64,000 nt of DNA, from assembly GCA_001661515.1 (NCBI GenBank), contig LUVW01000025.1:174297-238296 (forward strand), in the 5' to 3' direction. The notes under the pieces were generated by a model that did no database searches, had not been told where the DNA came from, and saw only the letters and a program-made list of their open reading frames with translations. Position numbers and translations under genes: made by a program. This DNA comes from Capniomyces stellatus (Eukaryota > Kickxellomycota > Harpellomycetes > Harpellales > Legeriomycetaceae). Position 1 is the stretch's first letter, and every line of letters starts with the position of its first letter. Below, piece after piece: positions 1 through 11,573 of the stretch.

Positions 1-14
1 CCCCCCCCCCCCCC
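1..14. repeat. Poly-C tract at the left edge
   Basis: The window opens with 14 consecutive C residues followed by AT-rich DNA. Other long C or G runs occur at 36764-36786, 35223-35233, 46111-46121, 20333-20342 and 49756-49824. Because the longest runs sit next to N characters or at a window end, this one may be a sequencing or assembly end and not a biological boundary. Confidence 0.7.
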
Positions 15-140
15 AATTTTTGTTATAAAAATATAAATAATTAAATCATTAGCAAATTACACACAAACATATTGCTGAATATAATCACCAAGCCGCACAA
101 TGCAGAGTTAGAGGCCAAATATAAACCAAACACACTTTAC

Positions 141-1093
141 CGCATACAGATCGCAAGCTTCCTCAACCCAGTTTGCATAAGGCGCTTTGGTTTTAATGTA
201 GCTTTTAAACTCGGCTTTGGATTCCCATCCATTTCTCCTATTCAACGCAACCCGTAAGACTACCTGGGATTGTTCAGGAGTTCTGTGCTTACTAGAAACT
301 CCAGGATCCACAGCTACTATCCCTCTGAACAGGGTCGGGTACATCAGCTCGCTTATAAGCCTATTTAGCAAACAAAATTAACCACAGTCATTAGTCTATC
401 CAACCCCAAACACACGCGTTTTAAACCATCAGTGTCCACATTCTCTCAAATGCAGTGGTTACTACCTCATGGCATAAACTTTACCATGATACGTATACTA
501 GTGTTACATTTATATACAAACAAACAGGTCTTACACGCTAGAGCCACCAAATGAATGCCCAATTCCAATAGTGTTGTTGCGGTTTAGATTTAGCTGTTTC
601 ATGATTGATACTATATCTCTGGCCGTCTGTTGCCAAGGTACTATTAAAATATTCCATTTAATCCATAACATTGCTTTCAATATTGATAATATCCTTGTTT
701 TAATAAATAAAAGCAACAAAAATTTCCCTCGCTAACACCGCAAATTGAATGGCTACATGAAGCCGAAGTCATACCTGACTCGCAAAATTCATCCAACAAA
801 CCGGTGTTTAATATTGCACTATCTCCTTGGTGAAATGCGTCAAAAGCAACTATTTGCTCAATTTCAATCCCCTTTTTAGCCAGCATTTGCGCCTTTTCAA
901 ATATTCTCTTTATCACCGGCTCCCAAATCTCCTTGTGAAAACTGCTAGCATGTGCCATCAGCAAAGTCAATGGCCTACTTTTACTAGTATCTGAGACACT
1001 ATCCGCGCCTTTTGTTGCAGGCACCTTGTATATATTTGTCACTATCTTTGCTCCTTTCAGCGCAGCATTTAGATTGATTGTTGAAACGTCCAT
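141..1093 (-). CDS. Alpha/beta hydrolase, Lpx1-like (copy C), 3' part outside window
   Basis: Third member of a tandem family of serine hydrolases resembling the fungal peroxisomal lipase Lpx1. Exons read 1093-775, 640-535 and 360-141. These lengths (319, 106, 220) and their phases equal those of the two neighbouring copies. Exon 1 carries the oxyanion-side motif AHASSFHKEIWEP, and exon 2 the nucleophile elbow GIGHSFGG with the catalytic Ser. The start at 1093 (MDVSTI) aligns with the starts of the other copies; an in-frame upstream start at 1222 is less likely. Exons 4-7, including the catalytic His exon, should lie left of position 1. No exon 4 match is visible in the last 140 bases, whereas intron 3 in copy A is only 103 nt, so either the intron is longer here or the gene is truncated. 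Family assignment comes from motifs; the substrate is unknown. Confidence 0.75.
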
Positions 1094-1857
1094 TGTTGCC
1101 TTTTGTTGCCTACTAGTTTCTGTTTGTTTTATTCTCAGCGTGCTCTTAAGTGCACAAAATAATATTTTACTGTAAAGAGGATAAAAGACTTGGTTTATTC
1201 GGTTGACCAATTTCCAATGCACTGTCTAATTTACGAAACTTATTTCCGGCCGTTCATATTTCCACCTTGACGTTTCAGCACACAATTACCGTCTTTATTT
1301 TGTTTTTTAGAGTCTGCAATGATTTGTGTAGAATTGTTTCTATTTTTTGCAACTAGAGTTTGTTCTTTGTAACAAAAAAAATAATCAGTAACAGCCACCA
1401 CAAATAAGTCCCCCTTTGGAAAGGGTAAGGACTTTAAGTTACATATTCAACTGTTTCACAAACTCTTACTACTCCTTAAACCGCAATCTACCAAATCGTT
1501 TCAAATATCAACAGAAAGCTTATCGCTGGATAATCCTGCCTGAGTTCTTGACACACATCGGCCAAGCACGATCCATACTTTTAAAATATCGCGTATTGAA
1601 GTTGATACAAATCCAAACAACAAACCCGTGTGTAAAATATTGACTCTTCAAATGCGGTCTGTACCACTTTTCTGCATCTTTATTTTATATGATAACCTGA
1701 ACGCTATAGTAATACTATAATGTTGGATTTAAAATAATCTAGAATAAAGCAAAAAACTGAATGGGATACCACAACATAATATTATATCGGCGTGATGAAA
1801 ACTAAAGATCAACGCTGATGACTTTAAAAATGGCTTGAACCCTAGGTTCGCAAAAAC
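1094..1857. other. Intergenic spacer between hydrolase copies C and B
   Basis: AT-rich spacer carrying the upstream region of copy C. No conserved protein or RNA gene is visible; the short open frames here have no recognisable motifs. Confidence 0.6.
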
Positions 1858-3461
1858 TCAAAACTGCCTGGATATAAAATCTACAATCTTGTCAGCAACC
1901 TCGCTGGGTATTTCATTAATAATCTATCAAATGTAGGTTAGCAATGTTTGCCAAAAGAAGAAGGGAGAAAAACAGAGTATATTAGTAAAAAGGTTGGTAG
2001 AAAATTTTGGAAGGACATTGTGGGTTTAGGTGTCCCAACTTACCAAATGGCCAGCATTATCAAAGCTTGCTCTTTCTGAATTTGGAATCATGGCAGCAAA
2101 ATCGTCCAAAACTTTTGGAGGTCTACATTTAAACAACAATTTATTTACGTGTCAAGCAGACACGGTTATGAAAAAAAAATACGATCCCACAATAATAAGA
2201 GTTCAGCACTTACGATCCTGTAGACCTCGCACCTCCGATAATGCAAACAGGAGCCGCTATTGATGCTACCCTCTTTCTGTATAGCTCTATAGCAATCGGT
2301 TTGATTGCGTGTGATGCCTAAATACACAACTTTGCGTTAATATGAGTATCACAGCTGGACGTTCTACTCTGAAATAACATTGAAAAGCTGCGATCAAATG
2401 CCCTTACATATTCATTGACTGGATCACACTTCAGCTTCCACAAGCTAGCATCTCCATCTCCAACTTTTGTTATCGCGTACTCCTAGTTAGCAACACATTT
2501 GATATAGGTGTCAGCCATTGTCAATTGAAATCAGACCAGCTAAAGTATATACATACTACAGCATGTCTTTAAGTGTATTTTCAACCTTACTGTGTGTAGG
2601 TTTATCGCTTCTTCAGTCCAGCTAGCGTACGGTGCTTTGCTTTTGATGTATTTTTTAAACTCGGATTTTGACTTCCAGCCATTCCACCTCTTCAATGCTG
2701 TCTCTCTAACTATCCTAGATTGTTCCTCGGTTCTATGCGAGCTTGAAACGCTGGGCTCAATTGCGATTATGGCCTTGAAAAGTGTGGGATACATTATTTC
2801 TGCTGTCAGCCTATAATAGATTACCAGAAATAAATGATGAATTGTATTAGCTCGTGCGCTAGTGAATATATTTGCCGGGTTTAAGCAGACATTCTCTAAT
2901 AATGGCACTACTATTACATGTTTGAGCCGCCAAAAGAGTGGCCAATTCCAACAGCATTGTTGTGGCACAAGTCCAATTGTCTCATAACTGCCAATATATC
3001 TCTGGAAGGTGTACGCAAATAAGCTTCGAGTTTGTATAAATATTACAGTTATATATCAAAAAAAAGAAGATAAAAAAAGTCAAATTAGTATTTCATTCAG
3101 CAATGCGCTATAATTTGTATTTGCAAAACAGCTTAAACGTACCAACTTTTGGGAACCCTGGCATATATTTGGAGTTCACAATAGCACTATCGCCCTGGTG
3201 GTAAAAGTCAAATGCAACAACTTTTTCTACACTCACTCCAACATTTGATAGAGTTGCATTTTTCTTGAAAATAAATCTAATAATCGGTTCCCAGAGCTCT
3301 TTATGAAACCCATTCGCATGAGCCATTATCAACGTCAATGGCTTATGTTTTTTGACATTGTTAGAGTCGTGCTGCTCATTTTCCGAGACAGGAGTGTATA
3401 TATTGGTTACTAGCTTTGCACCTTTGTACGCGGAATCCAAATGGATAGTTGTCGTATTCAT
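1858..3461 (-). CDS. Alpha/beta hydrolase, Lpx1-like (copy B)
   Basis: Complete seven-exon gene read as 3461-3143, 3023-2918, 2810-2591, 2482-2408, 2317-2214, 2122-2044 and 1923-1858, giving 322 residues. All introns start GT and end AG, and phases join without a stop. The protein has the AHANGFHKELWEP motif near residue 50, the nucleophile elbow GIGHSFGG, the strand CIIGGARST, and the catalytic-His motif NAGHL just before the last exon. These define an alpha/beta hydrolase close to the Lpx1/lipase-like group. It ends in SRQF, so it has no standard peroxisomal PTS1 tripeptide. The gene sits in tandem between copies C and A on the same strand, which points to unequal crossing-over duplication. 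Function as lipase or esterase is inferred from the family; the substrate is unknown. Confidence 0.85.
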
Positions 3462-4647
3462 GATTTACTTTGGAGGTTTTCAACAGTGCTGTATTAGATG
3501 TCTCGCTTAAAAATGAACACAATAGTCCTTCCCCAAAAGCGCTGAGAGAATGTGTAAATAGGAAGCTATAGTACGCTTTGAACAGTAACACGTCTAGTTT
3601 GGAATTCAATTGTGAAAACGAATTCAAGTATAAATCTGCTAAACTATTAATAAAGATTGTCTAAATAATCTACCACTTGGTAAATGTTATCAAACCACAA
3701 CAAGTGTATAAATAGTGTTGAGGTTCAAGAGAAATGGGCAAGTTTGGGTTACACTATCGACTAAAGCCGGCCATTTATCGCCCTTACATTTCGACCAATT
3801 TTCCTCTTATTCTTGGTCTTTTTATTTTACTATTTCGATTAAATCCATGTGGAAATTCCAAAGTCTAGTTTCATATTCATTAAACTCCTGAAACATCCGG
3901 AACCAGTTCTTCTGTTTGGTGTTTAGTAAGTTTGGTAGCCATGGCATGATATTTTTGTAGCAAATATGGGTTACACTTTCAAACAGTCAAACAGTCAAAC
4001 AGTCAAACAGTCAAACAGTCAAACAGTCAAACAGTCAAACAGTCAAACAGTCAAACAGTCAAACAGTCAAACAGTCAAACAGTCAAACAGTCAAACAGTC
4101 AAACAGTCAAACAGTCAAACAGTCAAACAGTCAAACAGTCAAACAGTCAAACAGTCAAACAGTCAAACAGTCAAACAGTCAAACAGTCAAACAGTCAAAC
4201 AGTCAAACAGTCAAACAGTCAAACAGTCAAACAGTCAAACAGTCAAACAGTCAAACAGTCAAACAGTCAAACAGTCAAACAGTCAAACAGTCAAACAGTC
4301 AAACAGTCAAACAGTCAAACAGTCAAACAGTCAAACAGTCAAACAGTCAAACAGTCAAACAGTCAAACAGTCAAACAGTCAAACAGTCAAACAGTCAAAC
4401 AGTCAAACAGTCAAACAGTCAAACAGTCAAACAGTCAAACAGTCAAACAGTCAAACAGTCAAACAGTCAAACAGTCAAACAGTCAAACAGTCAAACAGTC
4501 AAGCAGTCAAACAGTCAAGCAGACATAGTTAAAATTATATTTAAGCTCTCGCGTTGAATAATCAAGTACACATAATCCAAAGTAAAGACTATACTCTAAA
4601 AGAATGGTTTTTGCAGTGGAAAACTTTGCTATTCTAAAATGAACAGC
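3462..4647. other. Intergenic spacer between hydrolase copies B and A
   Basis: Holds the upstream region of copy B, the 8-bp satellite array, and about 120 bp downstream of copy A. No gene is supported. The long open frame over the satellite is an effect of its period. Confidence 0.7.
3979..4524. repeat. 8-bp satellite, unit AAACAGTC, about 68 copies
   Basis: The octamer AAACAGTC is repeated head to tail from about 3981. The first 65 units are perfect; the last three carry A-to-G and end changes (AAGCAGTC, AAACAGTC, AAGCAGAC). Three units make 24 nt, so translation cycles through an eight-residue pattern without stops, which creates an artificial 188-residue open frame. Homogeneity suggests recent expansion by slippage. 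The true copy number may differ from the assembly. Confidence 0.97.
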
Positions 4648-6254
4648 TTAAAACAACTTGGATATGAAATCAACAATCTTATCTGCCACCTCGTTAGGCA
4701 GCTCCATGACAATCTATAAATAGTGCGATAAAAGTTGGTATGGGATTGAATCGGTTGAGTAATCAGAGCGCAGCTTGGGAAATCACCAACTGTTTAGGTT
4801 TACCAAATAAGCAAAGACAAAATCCAACAAAAAAAACAAGGAAAGAATATAGATTAAAAAGAAACTTACCAAATGACCAGCATTCTCATATTCTACTCTA
4901 TCCACGTTTGGCAGCACTGCTGCAAAATGGTCTATCTCTGCTGGAGGACTGAGTTTACAAAATCAATAAAAAATATTAGCCAAACAGGACAAGTACGTGT
5001 TAATTTGTAGCTAAATTTAGGAAGCCCAACAGCTATTTGGCAAAAGCGGGAAACTTACGAGAATGTCGACTTTGCTCCCCCAATTAGACATACTGGAGTC
5101 AGCATAAGATGTGCGCCCTTTTCGTATATCTTGACACCAATGCCTTTGCCCAAGTACGTCCTCTATATACACATTTTTTTGTGGTAAAAGTAAGAGTCTG
5201 TTCCACTCAATTTATAAATGAAGATCGCTGCAGACTTACGTATTCGATTATTGGGTCGCACTTGAACTTCCAAAGCTCGTTTTTGTCATCGCCAACATTA
5301 ACTATTCCGTGTTCCTAACCATACAAAGTATCATAAATATCAACACTTGTATCTCGAAAAGTGTATCACAATATACAAGGGCAAGGGCTAGTAATGGAAT
5401 CAGCAAACAATAGTTACCGTGTGGATGTCGATTGCTTCCTCGGTCCAATTGGCATATGGCGGCTTCGACAGGATGTATTTCTTGAACTCGGACCTTGATT
5501 TCCACCCATTCCTTCTTTTTTTGGTTGTTTCGAGTATTATCTTTGTCACACTCACGTTGGCCCTTACGTTTGATACAACAGGTTCGATTCCGATTATAGC
5601 TTTAAAAAGAGTTGGGTGCATTATTTCTCCAATAAGCCTATTTGACCATCCAAAAAAAAAAGTGAAATTGTAAAAGTTCTGTTTTATGTCTGTAAAACTA
5701 CTCTTTCAAACGGTTGTGAGAGTGTATATGCAAACCCCAGAATGCCTTACATGCAGGAACCACCCAAGGAATGGCCAATCCCAATAGTATTGTTGCGGTC
5801 TAGTCCTAGCTCCTTCATTATCGCCAATATGTCTCTTGCAGAGTATACCCATGTGCCTATTATTCAAATAGCAATAGCCGGGTTTAGACCAATCGATATG
5901 ACATTTCAAGCAAAATTAGATAAACTTACTTTCTTCGGTATATATCGGAATAAACCCGGTATTAAGTTTCGCGCTATCGCCTTGATGTGTAAAGTCGAAG
6001 GCAATAATTTTTTCGATTTCGATCCCTTTTTTGGCCAACAATGGCGCATTTTCAAAAACTCGTCTAATCACAGGCTCCCATAGCTCCTTGTGGAAACTGT
6101 TTGCATGTCCCATCAGCAGAGTAAGTGGTTTTTGCAAAGCATTGTCGCTGTTGCGGTTTATAGGTACTGTTTGGTTGTGTTTGTAGACGTTGGCAACTAT
6201 TTTTGTTCCCTCTAGCCCCGCCTTTATCTCGATAGTGGTTACATTCATTTTCAA
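4648..6254 (-). CDS. Alpha/beta hydrolase, Lpx1-like (copy A)
   Basis: Complete seven-exon gene read as 6254-5930, 5856-5751, 5637-5418, 5314-5240, 5162-5059, 4948-4870 and 4713-4648. The first Met gives 324 residues; the Met at 6248 (MNVTTI) aligns better with copies B and C and gives 322. Visible motifs are GHANSFHKELWEP, the nucleophile elbow GIGHSLGG (residues about 133-140), CLIGGAKST and the catalytic-His motif ENAGHL. From 6248 the exon lengths are identical to copy B. The C-terminus is SKLF: the PTS1 tripeptide SKL is present but followed by one extra Phe, so it is not a functional PTS1 as read. Yeast Lpx1 is peroxisomal, so location here is open. Enzymatic role as a lipase or esterase is inferred from the fold. 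Confidence 0.87.
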
Positions 6255-7422
6255 AAAACAAGGTATTGTCCTTTTTTACTAGTTACTCTTTACCCTTTAC
6301 TCTTTATGTTCCCCAGTCGAGATATATCTATGTTTATTTTTTTTAGAAAAAAAAGTGAATACAGATATATACAGGTTAACATTGCTGAATCTCCGTGCTA
6401 GCTATCCGAATTTTCTGCCATTTGTGACCATTTTTTTTCACATTCGATTGAAATCAACTTGAATACTACTAAACTTTGTGAAACACAGTTTTTATGTTCA
6501 GTTGAAGTGTTTCAAATTTAAACATAATCTAGGGATTAAAGGCGAACCACATTTAATTGTGCGATTGCCCAATGAATCAATAGTGTAGGAAAGAAAAGCT
6601 TGTTTCATAACTATTTTCACAGCAACAGCAACTTTATTTGCGTGGTTGTTGACCGTCCTAACCAAAAATAAAAGCTAAAGTATAAAGCTGTTAGTGGCTC
6701 TCATGCCAGTAAAGCTGAACGTGGTATACAATCAAAGGAAACAGGTGTGGGTAGACCGAAAAGTTAAAATATTGCTTTTTTTGCTTGGTCTGTGCCAGCA
6801 GCTAAAGTGTCTGTTTGCAGAATAGTATGGTCAGTGCAAAGTAAACACTGGCAACTCCTGTCCCGAGTTCTGCGTATTCAGTCAAATTGCCAAATACGCA
6901 GTAAAGTAATTAACATGAAGCTGCCACTCATCCAAAAAAAAAAAAAAACATCTCGCGAGAAACAGGAACAAACTAAATGTTGATAATTAAATAAGAACGT
7001 GTCTACGCCAATTAATTTCATTTCAATATGTTACGTTTAAAAGTTCAAGAAGCTGTAAATGCTTGATCAGTGTATTCCTTTTGTTTTTGTTTTCACAGTG
7101 TTAGATATAGCCGCCATCAAACTTATTAAACTCTTGACATGAGCTCATAAATATTAAAAAAAAAGTCACATCGAATCGCTTAATCACATCGAATAGCTGG
7201 TAGATACAGATAAAGAAATATTGCGTATTGATCGAATAAATGTCAGAAAGAAGACTCAAAAGCTCGCTCGTTACTTTTGTGGTGCGTGAATTTAAATCCA
7301 AGATAAATCTGCTTGTAACTCATCGAATGAATATCAAATAAGATATACTTGCCCTAATAAAATTTAGAATTGGGGAATTTACCTGGAATGTGAAATTAAA
7401 ATGTACTGTTCCTGTGGATTTT
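6255..7422. other. Intergenic region, no recognisable gene
   Basis: Shared upstream region of the minus-strand hydrolase copy A and the plus-strand gene that follows. It should contain the missing first exon of the next gene. A candidate start at 7028 followed by GTAAAT could be that exon but cannot be confirmed by eye. Confidence 0.5.
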
Positions 7423-9639
7423 AGGGCGGAGAGTGGGTAAATGGAGTAGATAGCCCTAGAAAGCTAGAGGATTGGGTGCAAATGTTTAAGAAGAATCCGG
7501 AATGGCTGGAGGTGCAGGATTTCATAACTCTTGTTTTGGAAGATTTCAAGCGGAATTCGGATGGATTGATTACCTTCAAGTCATCAGGAATGTCTGTACT
7601 TGGTATCAGCTCGGCCTTTATGGATAAGGATAGAGGTATTTTTTTTGTTTGGTATCAACGTATTCACCGCTACTGATATTATTTTTTCAATGTGTTTATA
7701 GTGTGCGTTTATAGTGTGTGTGTGGTATGTGTTTTATATCAAATTTATCAAGTTGGCGGCATTGCTATAGTGGGACTAAACTAATTCGCTGGTTTATATA
7801 TCCACTGTCAGTTAGTGAGGGTTTGAAAATACTGAACGACTTGTACGCAACAGGAGTTTCGCTTAATAGGTACGCAAAACGCCCTGTGTCGGTAATATTT
7901 TAGTTGCATCATACAGGGGGAGGGGAGTGTATATTGTGAATTAAATGTATATCGAGTTTGGGTTAGGCGGTAAAGATTTTTAAATCGACTACTTCTTTTT
8001 TTTTTAAATTAATAGAGAGTCGATTATACTGATAATCAAGGCCTTTCAAGTACCGAAAGTAGCAAATATTGAGGGTACACACCTGCAGCAAGTGGGGGCT
8101 AAGGAGATTATAAATAAGGATTTGGTTAAAATGAATCAAGAGTTTGAAACAATGTTGTATAATCTTAGCAAAGGGTTGAAGAGCATAAATGGGCTTGCTA
8201 GTCTTGCAGAGGTGTTCCTTGAGAGGAATGTTAACGATCCAAGCGTGAATATCTGGGAGCTGATTAAAGAACTGATCAAAACACCTTCAATCGACGACAG
8301 AGCAATGCACTTCAGCCAAGAAGACATGTTGATGTTTAACAGACGAGTTGACTTGGTTGAAGTGATTCTTGATGGTTTAATGCAGAACATTGCGTTGAAT
8401 ATAAACGTGCCAATAAAGTCTATTTTGTCAAAGATACTATCGCAGCACAGTCACTTCTCCATGAACGTTACACGAATAAATGAGCCGGTAGAGATTCTGA
8501 GGCTGTGTTTTGAGCTTGGAAGTAGTAGTAGAGACACTGGCGGAGGCGAAGGCTCTGCTTCTTTTGATGTTAGATGTATGAGGTCCAGGATACGCGCCGT
8601 TGGCCATAATTTGATGCTATGCTTGTCAATTCTTACAATAACAGGGGTGATTAATTACGACTCTATAGTCAATGGAGTGTACGGTTTATACAAAAACATG
8701 AATGATAGCGATAAGTTGACAATGCTCAAGGAATTGAAGAGCAACTGTATCTGTTTGAAGCTGATTAACTTTGACATTTTTATTCGGTTTCAGATGGATA
8801 AAACCAAACATGTAGACCAAAGTATACCACTAAACCCCAAAGTCGTTGTGAATACCAATGATATTCCAAAAAGAAAAGCAAATGATAATTTAATAGTCAC
8901 CAGGTCGTCTGCCAGAAAAAAGACCAGACCAACAACTTCGTTTTACTCGACTAAGAGTGGAAGCAAGCAATACAAACCGGTAGGGAATTCTGAAAAGTCA
9001 AAGCCGTCAACCAAAGACCTGCAAATAAAGGAACTGACGTTGAGTTACCCAGTAAACTTCCAAAAGATTTTTGCGATTTTGGAGTGCATAACATTTTATC
9101 CTGATGCCTTCAAAGATGATCCGCTAAAGTTCCTTGGCGAGCTGAGCTACTTGGCGTCGTTAATCTGCTTTCTGATTAGTGCCTTTATGAAAAGTATAAC
9201 CAGATCGACTCTAAGTATCAGATATATGGACTCGGGTGAATCAAAGAGTGGGGGCGCTGGGCTGGACGAAGATGGTGTAGCGGAAGACACAACAAAAAAG
9301 TCTCAGTCACTCGAAAATAGCACCAACACTGACTCCAGCGTGCCCAGCTTGCCATCCAACTTTGACTCTGTTCCGCTAAGGACTGAGCTGTTTGAGCCAA
9401 GTCAGTTCCTAAGCGAGGAAGAAAAACGCAAGTTGGGCGAGTTAGCTGAACGTTTGGCCAAATTCTCTAGCCGGATGGTGGAATTATTAGACACAGCGCT
9501 GGTCAGTTGGGAGACCATAAACGAGACCAATAAGCCCGATTATAGGCTGATTTTCAAAAGGTGCAACGAGACAGCTACCAATATTGAGAATGCGCTGAGT
9601 CTAGAAGTGAAAAGCATAAATCAGCTTTTGGCGCCATAG
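7423..9639 (+). CDS. Unrecognised large helical protein, 5' exon unresolved
   Basis: I do not recognise this gene. Three exons join in frame: 7423-7635 (after acceptor TTTAG), 7812-7869 and 8016-9639, encoding about 631 residues from the first visible exon. Codons continue across both junctions (AGA G|TT and AG|A), which supports the model. The protein is mostly amphipathic helix with hydrophobic heptad-like spacing. It has a basic low-complexity stretch about two thirds along (RSSARKKTRP) and an acidic Ser/Thr-rich linker before a helical C-terminus ending NQLLAP. No transmembrane segment, signal peptide or catalytic motif is evident. It could be a scaffold or complex subunit of HEAT-like type, but that is a guess. 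The start codon lies upstream, in an exon I could not define. Confidence 0.7.
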
Positions 9640-9958
9640 TGCTAGTGCAGCATCCTTTCCTCGCGATTTTTTTTGCTTTTTAGTCAACATGGCATATATA
9701 TCGTTGTAAATAGACTAACTGAGACCGACTTGAGTTCAAGTCGATTTGTTAATAAAGTATGAAATTCATTGATAACTCGGTCCCACTACAAATCACAAAA
9801 GTCAAAACAGAAAGAAGAGTACGAATTAAATGATATATTTCAGAATTGGAAATGGAAAATGAACAAAAAAAAAGAAACAAATTCCTGTTTACTTGAAGTA
9901 CAACAAGGGGCTAAAAAGCTACATAGCGAAAACAATTAATTGAATAAATGAGGTAAAA
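9640..9958. other. Convergent 3' spacer
   Basis: Space between the 3' ends of the unrecognised plus-strand gene and the minus-strand aldehyde dehydrogenase. AATAAA occurs at about 9751 on the plus strand and is a plausible polyadenylation signal. Nothing else is seen. Confidence 0.5.
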
Positions 9959-11437
9959 TTATGGGAATCTTGAGATGACTGATTTGGTGATGGTGAACTC
10001 AGTAAGAGCCTCAGAGCCAAGCTCACGTCCAAGACCAGAGTTCTTGAAGCCACCGAATGGCATGTATGACAAGAGGGTGTTAAAGTTGTTTACCCAGACG
10101 GTACCAGCGCGGATTCCACGGATGTACTTGTTGATGACTTGGGCGTTGTTTGAGAAGATTCCGCAGGCAAGGCCAAAGTCGTTTGACTTTTCGGCTTCAA
10201 TTACCTCTTCAATGTTTGAGAATGGTGGCAAGACAGTGATAACTGGGCCAAAGATTTCCTCGCAGGCAACCTCGGACTTGTTGATCTTTTCAATCAAAAT
10301 GGTTGGTTTAAAGTAGAATCCGGACTCGCCCCATCTTTCACCACCAGTCAAGACTTCAGCTTGGCCTGATTTCACAGCACGTTGGACAAATCCAGTAACG
10401 CGGTCAAGCTGGTTTTGGTCAATGAGTGGACCAATGCTTGATGTCTTGACGTCGTTGGTGATCTTTGACTCGATTCCCTTGGCCATAGCAGCAAGCTTTT
10501 GTGTAAATGTATCGTAGACCTTTTCGTGGACGTACAGCTTGGTTCCGGCGCAACATGTTTGGCCAGTGTTGAAGAATCCAGCCATGGCGGAACGGAGGAC
10601 AGCATCGTCAATGTCTGCGTCATCCATAATGACATTTGGGCTCTTGCCTCCAAGTTCAAGGCACACGTGCTTGAAGTTTGCACTAGCGGCACTGGCTTTG
10701 TACACGGCCTTACCTCCTCCAACTGATCCGGTGAACGAGATCTTGTCAACCAATGGACTGTCAACCAACGCAACACCAGCGTCAAGTGCTCCTGGAACAA
10801 CATTCAACACTCCTTCTGGAAGAATCTTGTGGTCGTGGACAAGCTGGGCAAGGTAGAGCGATGAAAGTGGGGTTTGTGGAGCTGGCTTCAAAACAATGGT
10901 GTTTCCTGTTGCCAAGGCTGGTGCAATCTTCCAACTTGCCAACATCAGTGGGAAGTTGAAGCTTGTGATCAATCCAACTACACCAATAGCCTCAGTGATG
11001 GTATAAGTGTCCAACTCGCTGTCATTTGATGGCGACATGTGTCTACCGTATTGCTTATCAGCATGGCCTGCATAGTATCTGAAGCAGTCAACAACGTGAG
11101 CAACTTCGCCCTTTGCGTACAAAAACGACTTTCCTGTCTGAATGCATTCCAAGTTGGCCATGGTATCCGAGTTCTCCTCAAGAACCTGGGCAAGCTTCAA
11201 GATGGCATCTCTGCGCATCTTTCCAGTAAACTTCTTGTTCCATGGCCCGTTGTTGAATGCCTCATGTGCTGCAGATATGGCGCTCTGTACGTCTTGGGCA
11301 GTTCCATCAAGAATTTCAACTTCTGTTTGCTCATTTGTTGGGTTGATTATGTTGCGTGTAGTAGATCCTGATCCTTTTACCCATTGACCATTGATGTACA
11401 TTTGTGTAGCATTTTGGAAAAGCGCTGTTACAGTCAT
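9959..11437 (-). CDS. NAD(P)-dependent aldehyde dehydrogenase
   Basis: Intronless, 492 residues, the usual length for a class 1/2 aldehyde dehydrogenase. It oxidises aldehydes to acids, with NAD or NADP bound to a Rossmann domain. Visible landmarks are the cofactor-side Asn in TSFNFPL (about N161), the glycine motif SFTGSVGGG (about 234-242), the general base Glu in LELGGKS (about E261), and the catalytic Cys in NTGQTCCAG (about C295). The C-terminal PFGGFKNSGLGRELG signature closes the active site and oligomerisation region. The N-terminus lacks an obvious mitochondrial presequence, so a cytosolic location is likely. Substrate range (acetaldehyde or others) cannot be read from sequence. A TATA box lies about 130 bp upstream, and the lack of introns beside intron-rich neighbours fits a highly expressed gene. 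Confidence 0.96.
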   Translation of the reverse strand: MTVTALFQNATQMYINGQWVKGSGSTTRNIINPTNEQTEVEILDGTAQDVQSAISAAHEAFNNGPWNKKFTGKMRRDAILKLAQVLEENSDTMANLECIQTGKSFLYAKGEVAHVVDCFRYYAGHADKQYGRHMSPSNDSELDTYTITEAIGVVGLITSFNFPLMLASWKIAPALATGNTIVLKPAPQTPLSSLYLAQLVHDHKILPEGVLNVVPGALDAGVALVDSPLVDKISFTGSVGGGKAVYKASAASANFKHVCLELGGKSPNVIMDDADIDDAVLRSAMAGFFNTGQTCCAGTKLYVHEKVYDTFTQKLAAMAKGIESKITNDVKTSSIGPLIDQNQLDRVTGFVQRAVKSGQAEVLTGGERWGESGFYFKPTILIEKINKSEVACEEIFGPVITVLPPFSNIEEVIEAEKSNDFGLACGIFSNNAQVINKYIRGIRAGTVWVNNFNTLLSYMPFGGFKNSGLGRELGSEALTEFTITKSVISRFP

Positions 11438-11564
11438 TTTTTAGTATTTATAAAGTTGTGCGTTTACGTTTAGCAATTAACTGGCTTTGTAGTTGAAAGT
11501 TTGAAGTATAATTAACTCGAGTTTGCTACTTTACGCTTGATTAATTTTCGGCGAACTTGGCTTC

Positions 11565-11573
11565 CTATTTATA
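11565..11573 (-). promoter_or_regulatory. TATA box of the aldehyde dehydrogenase gene
   Basis: TATAAATAG on the minus strand, about 130 bp before the ATG at 11437. Spacing matches the TATA elements of other genes in the window. Confidence 0.6.

Noticed and set aside
3979..4524. CRISPR-like array
   Set aside because: Units are contiguous without spacers, and the genome is eukaryotic.
3966..4532. 188-residue open frame of QTVKQSNS repeats
   Set aside because: It is the translation of the 8-bp satellite (three units per 24 nt); no promoter or other coding support.
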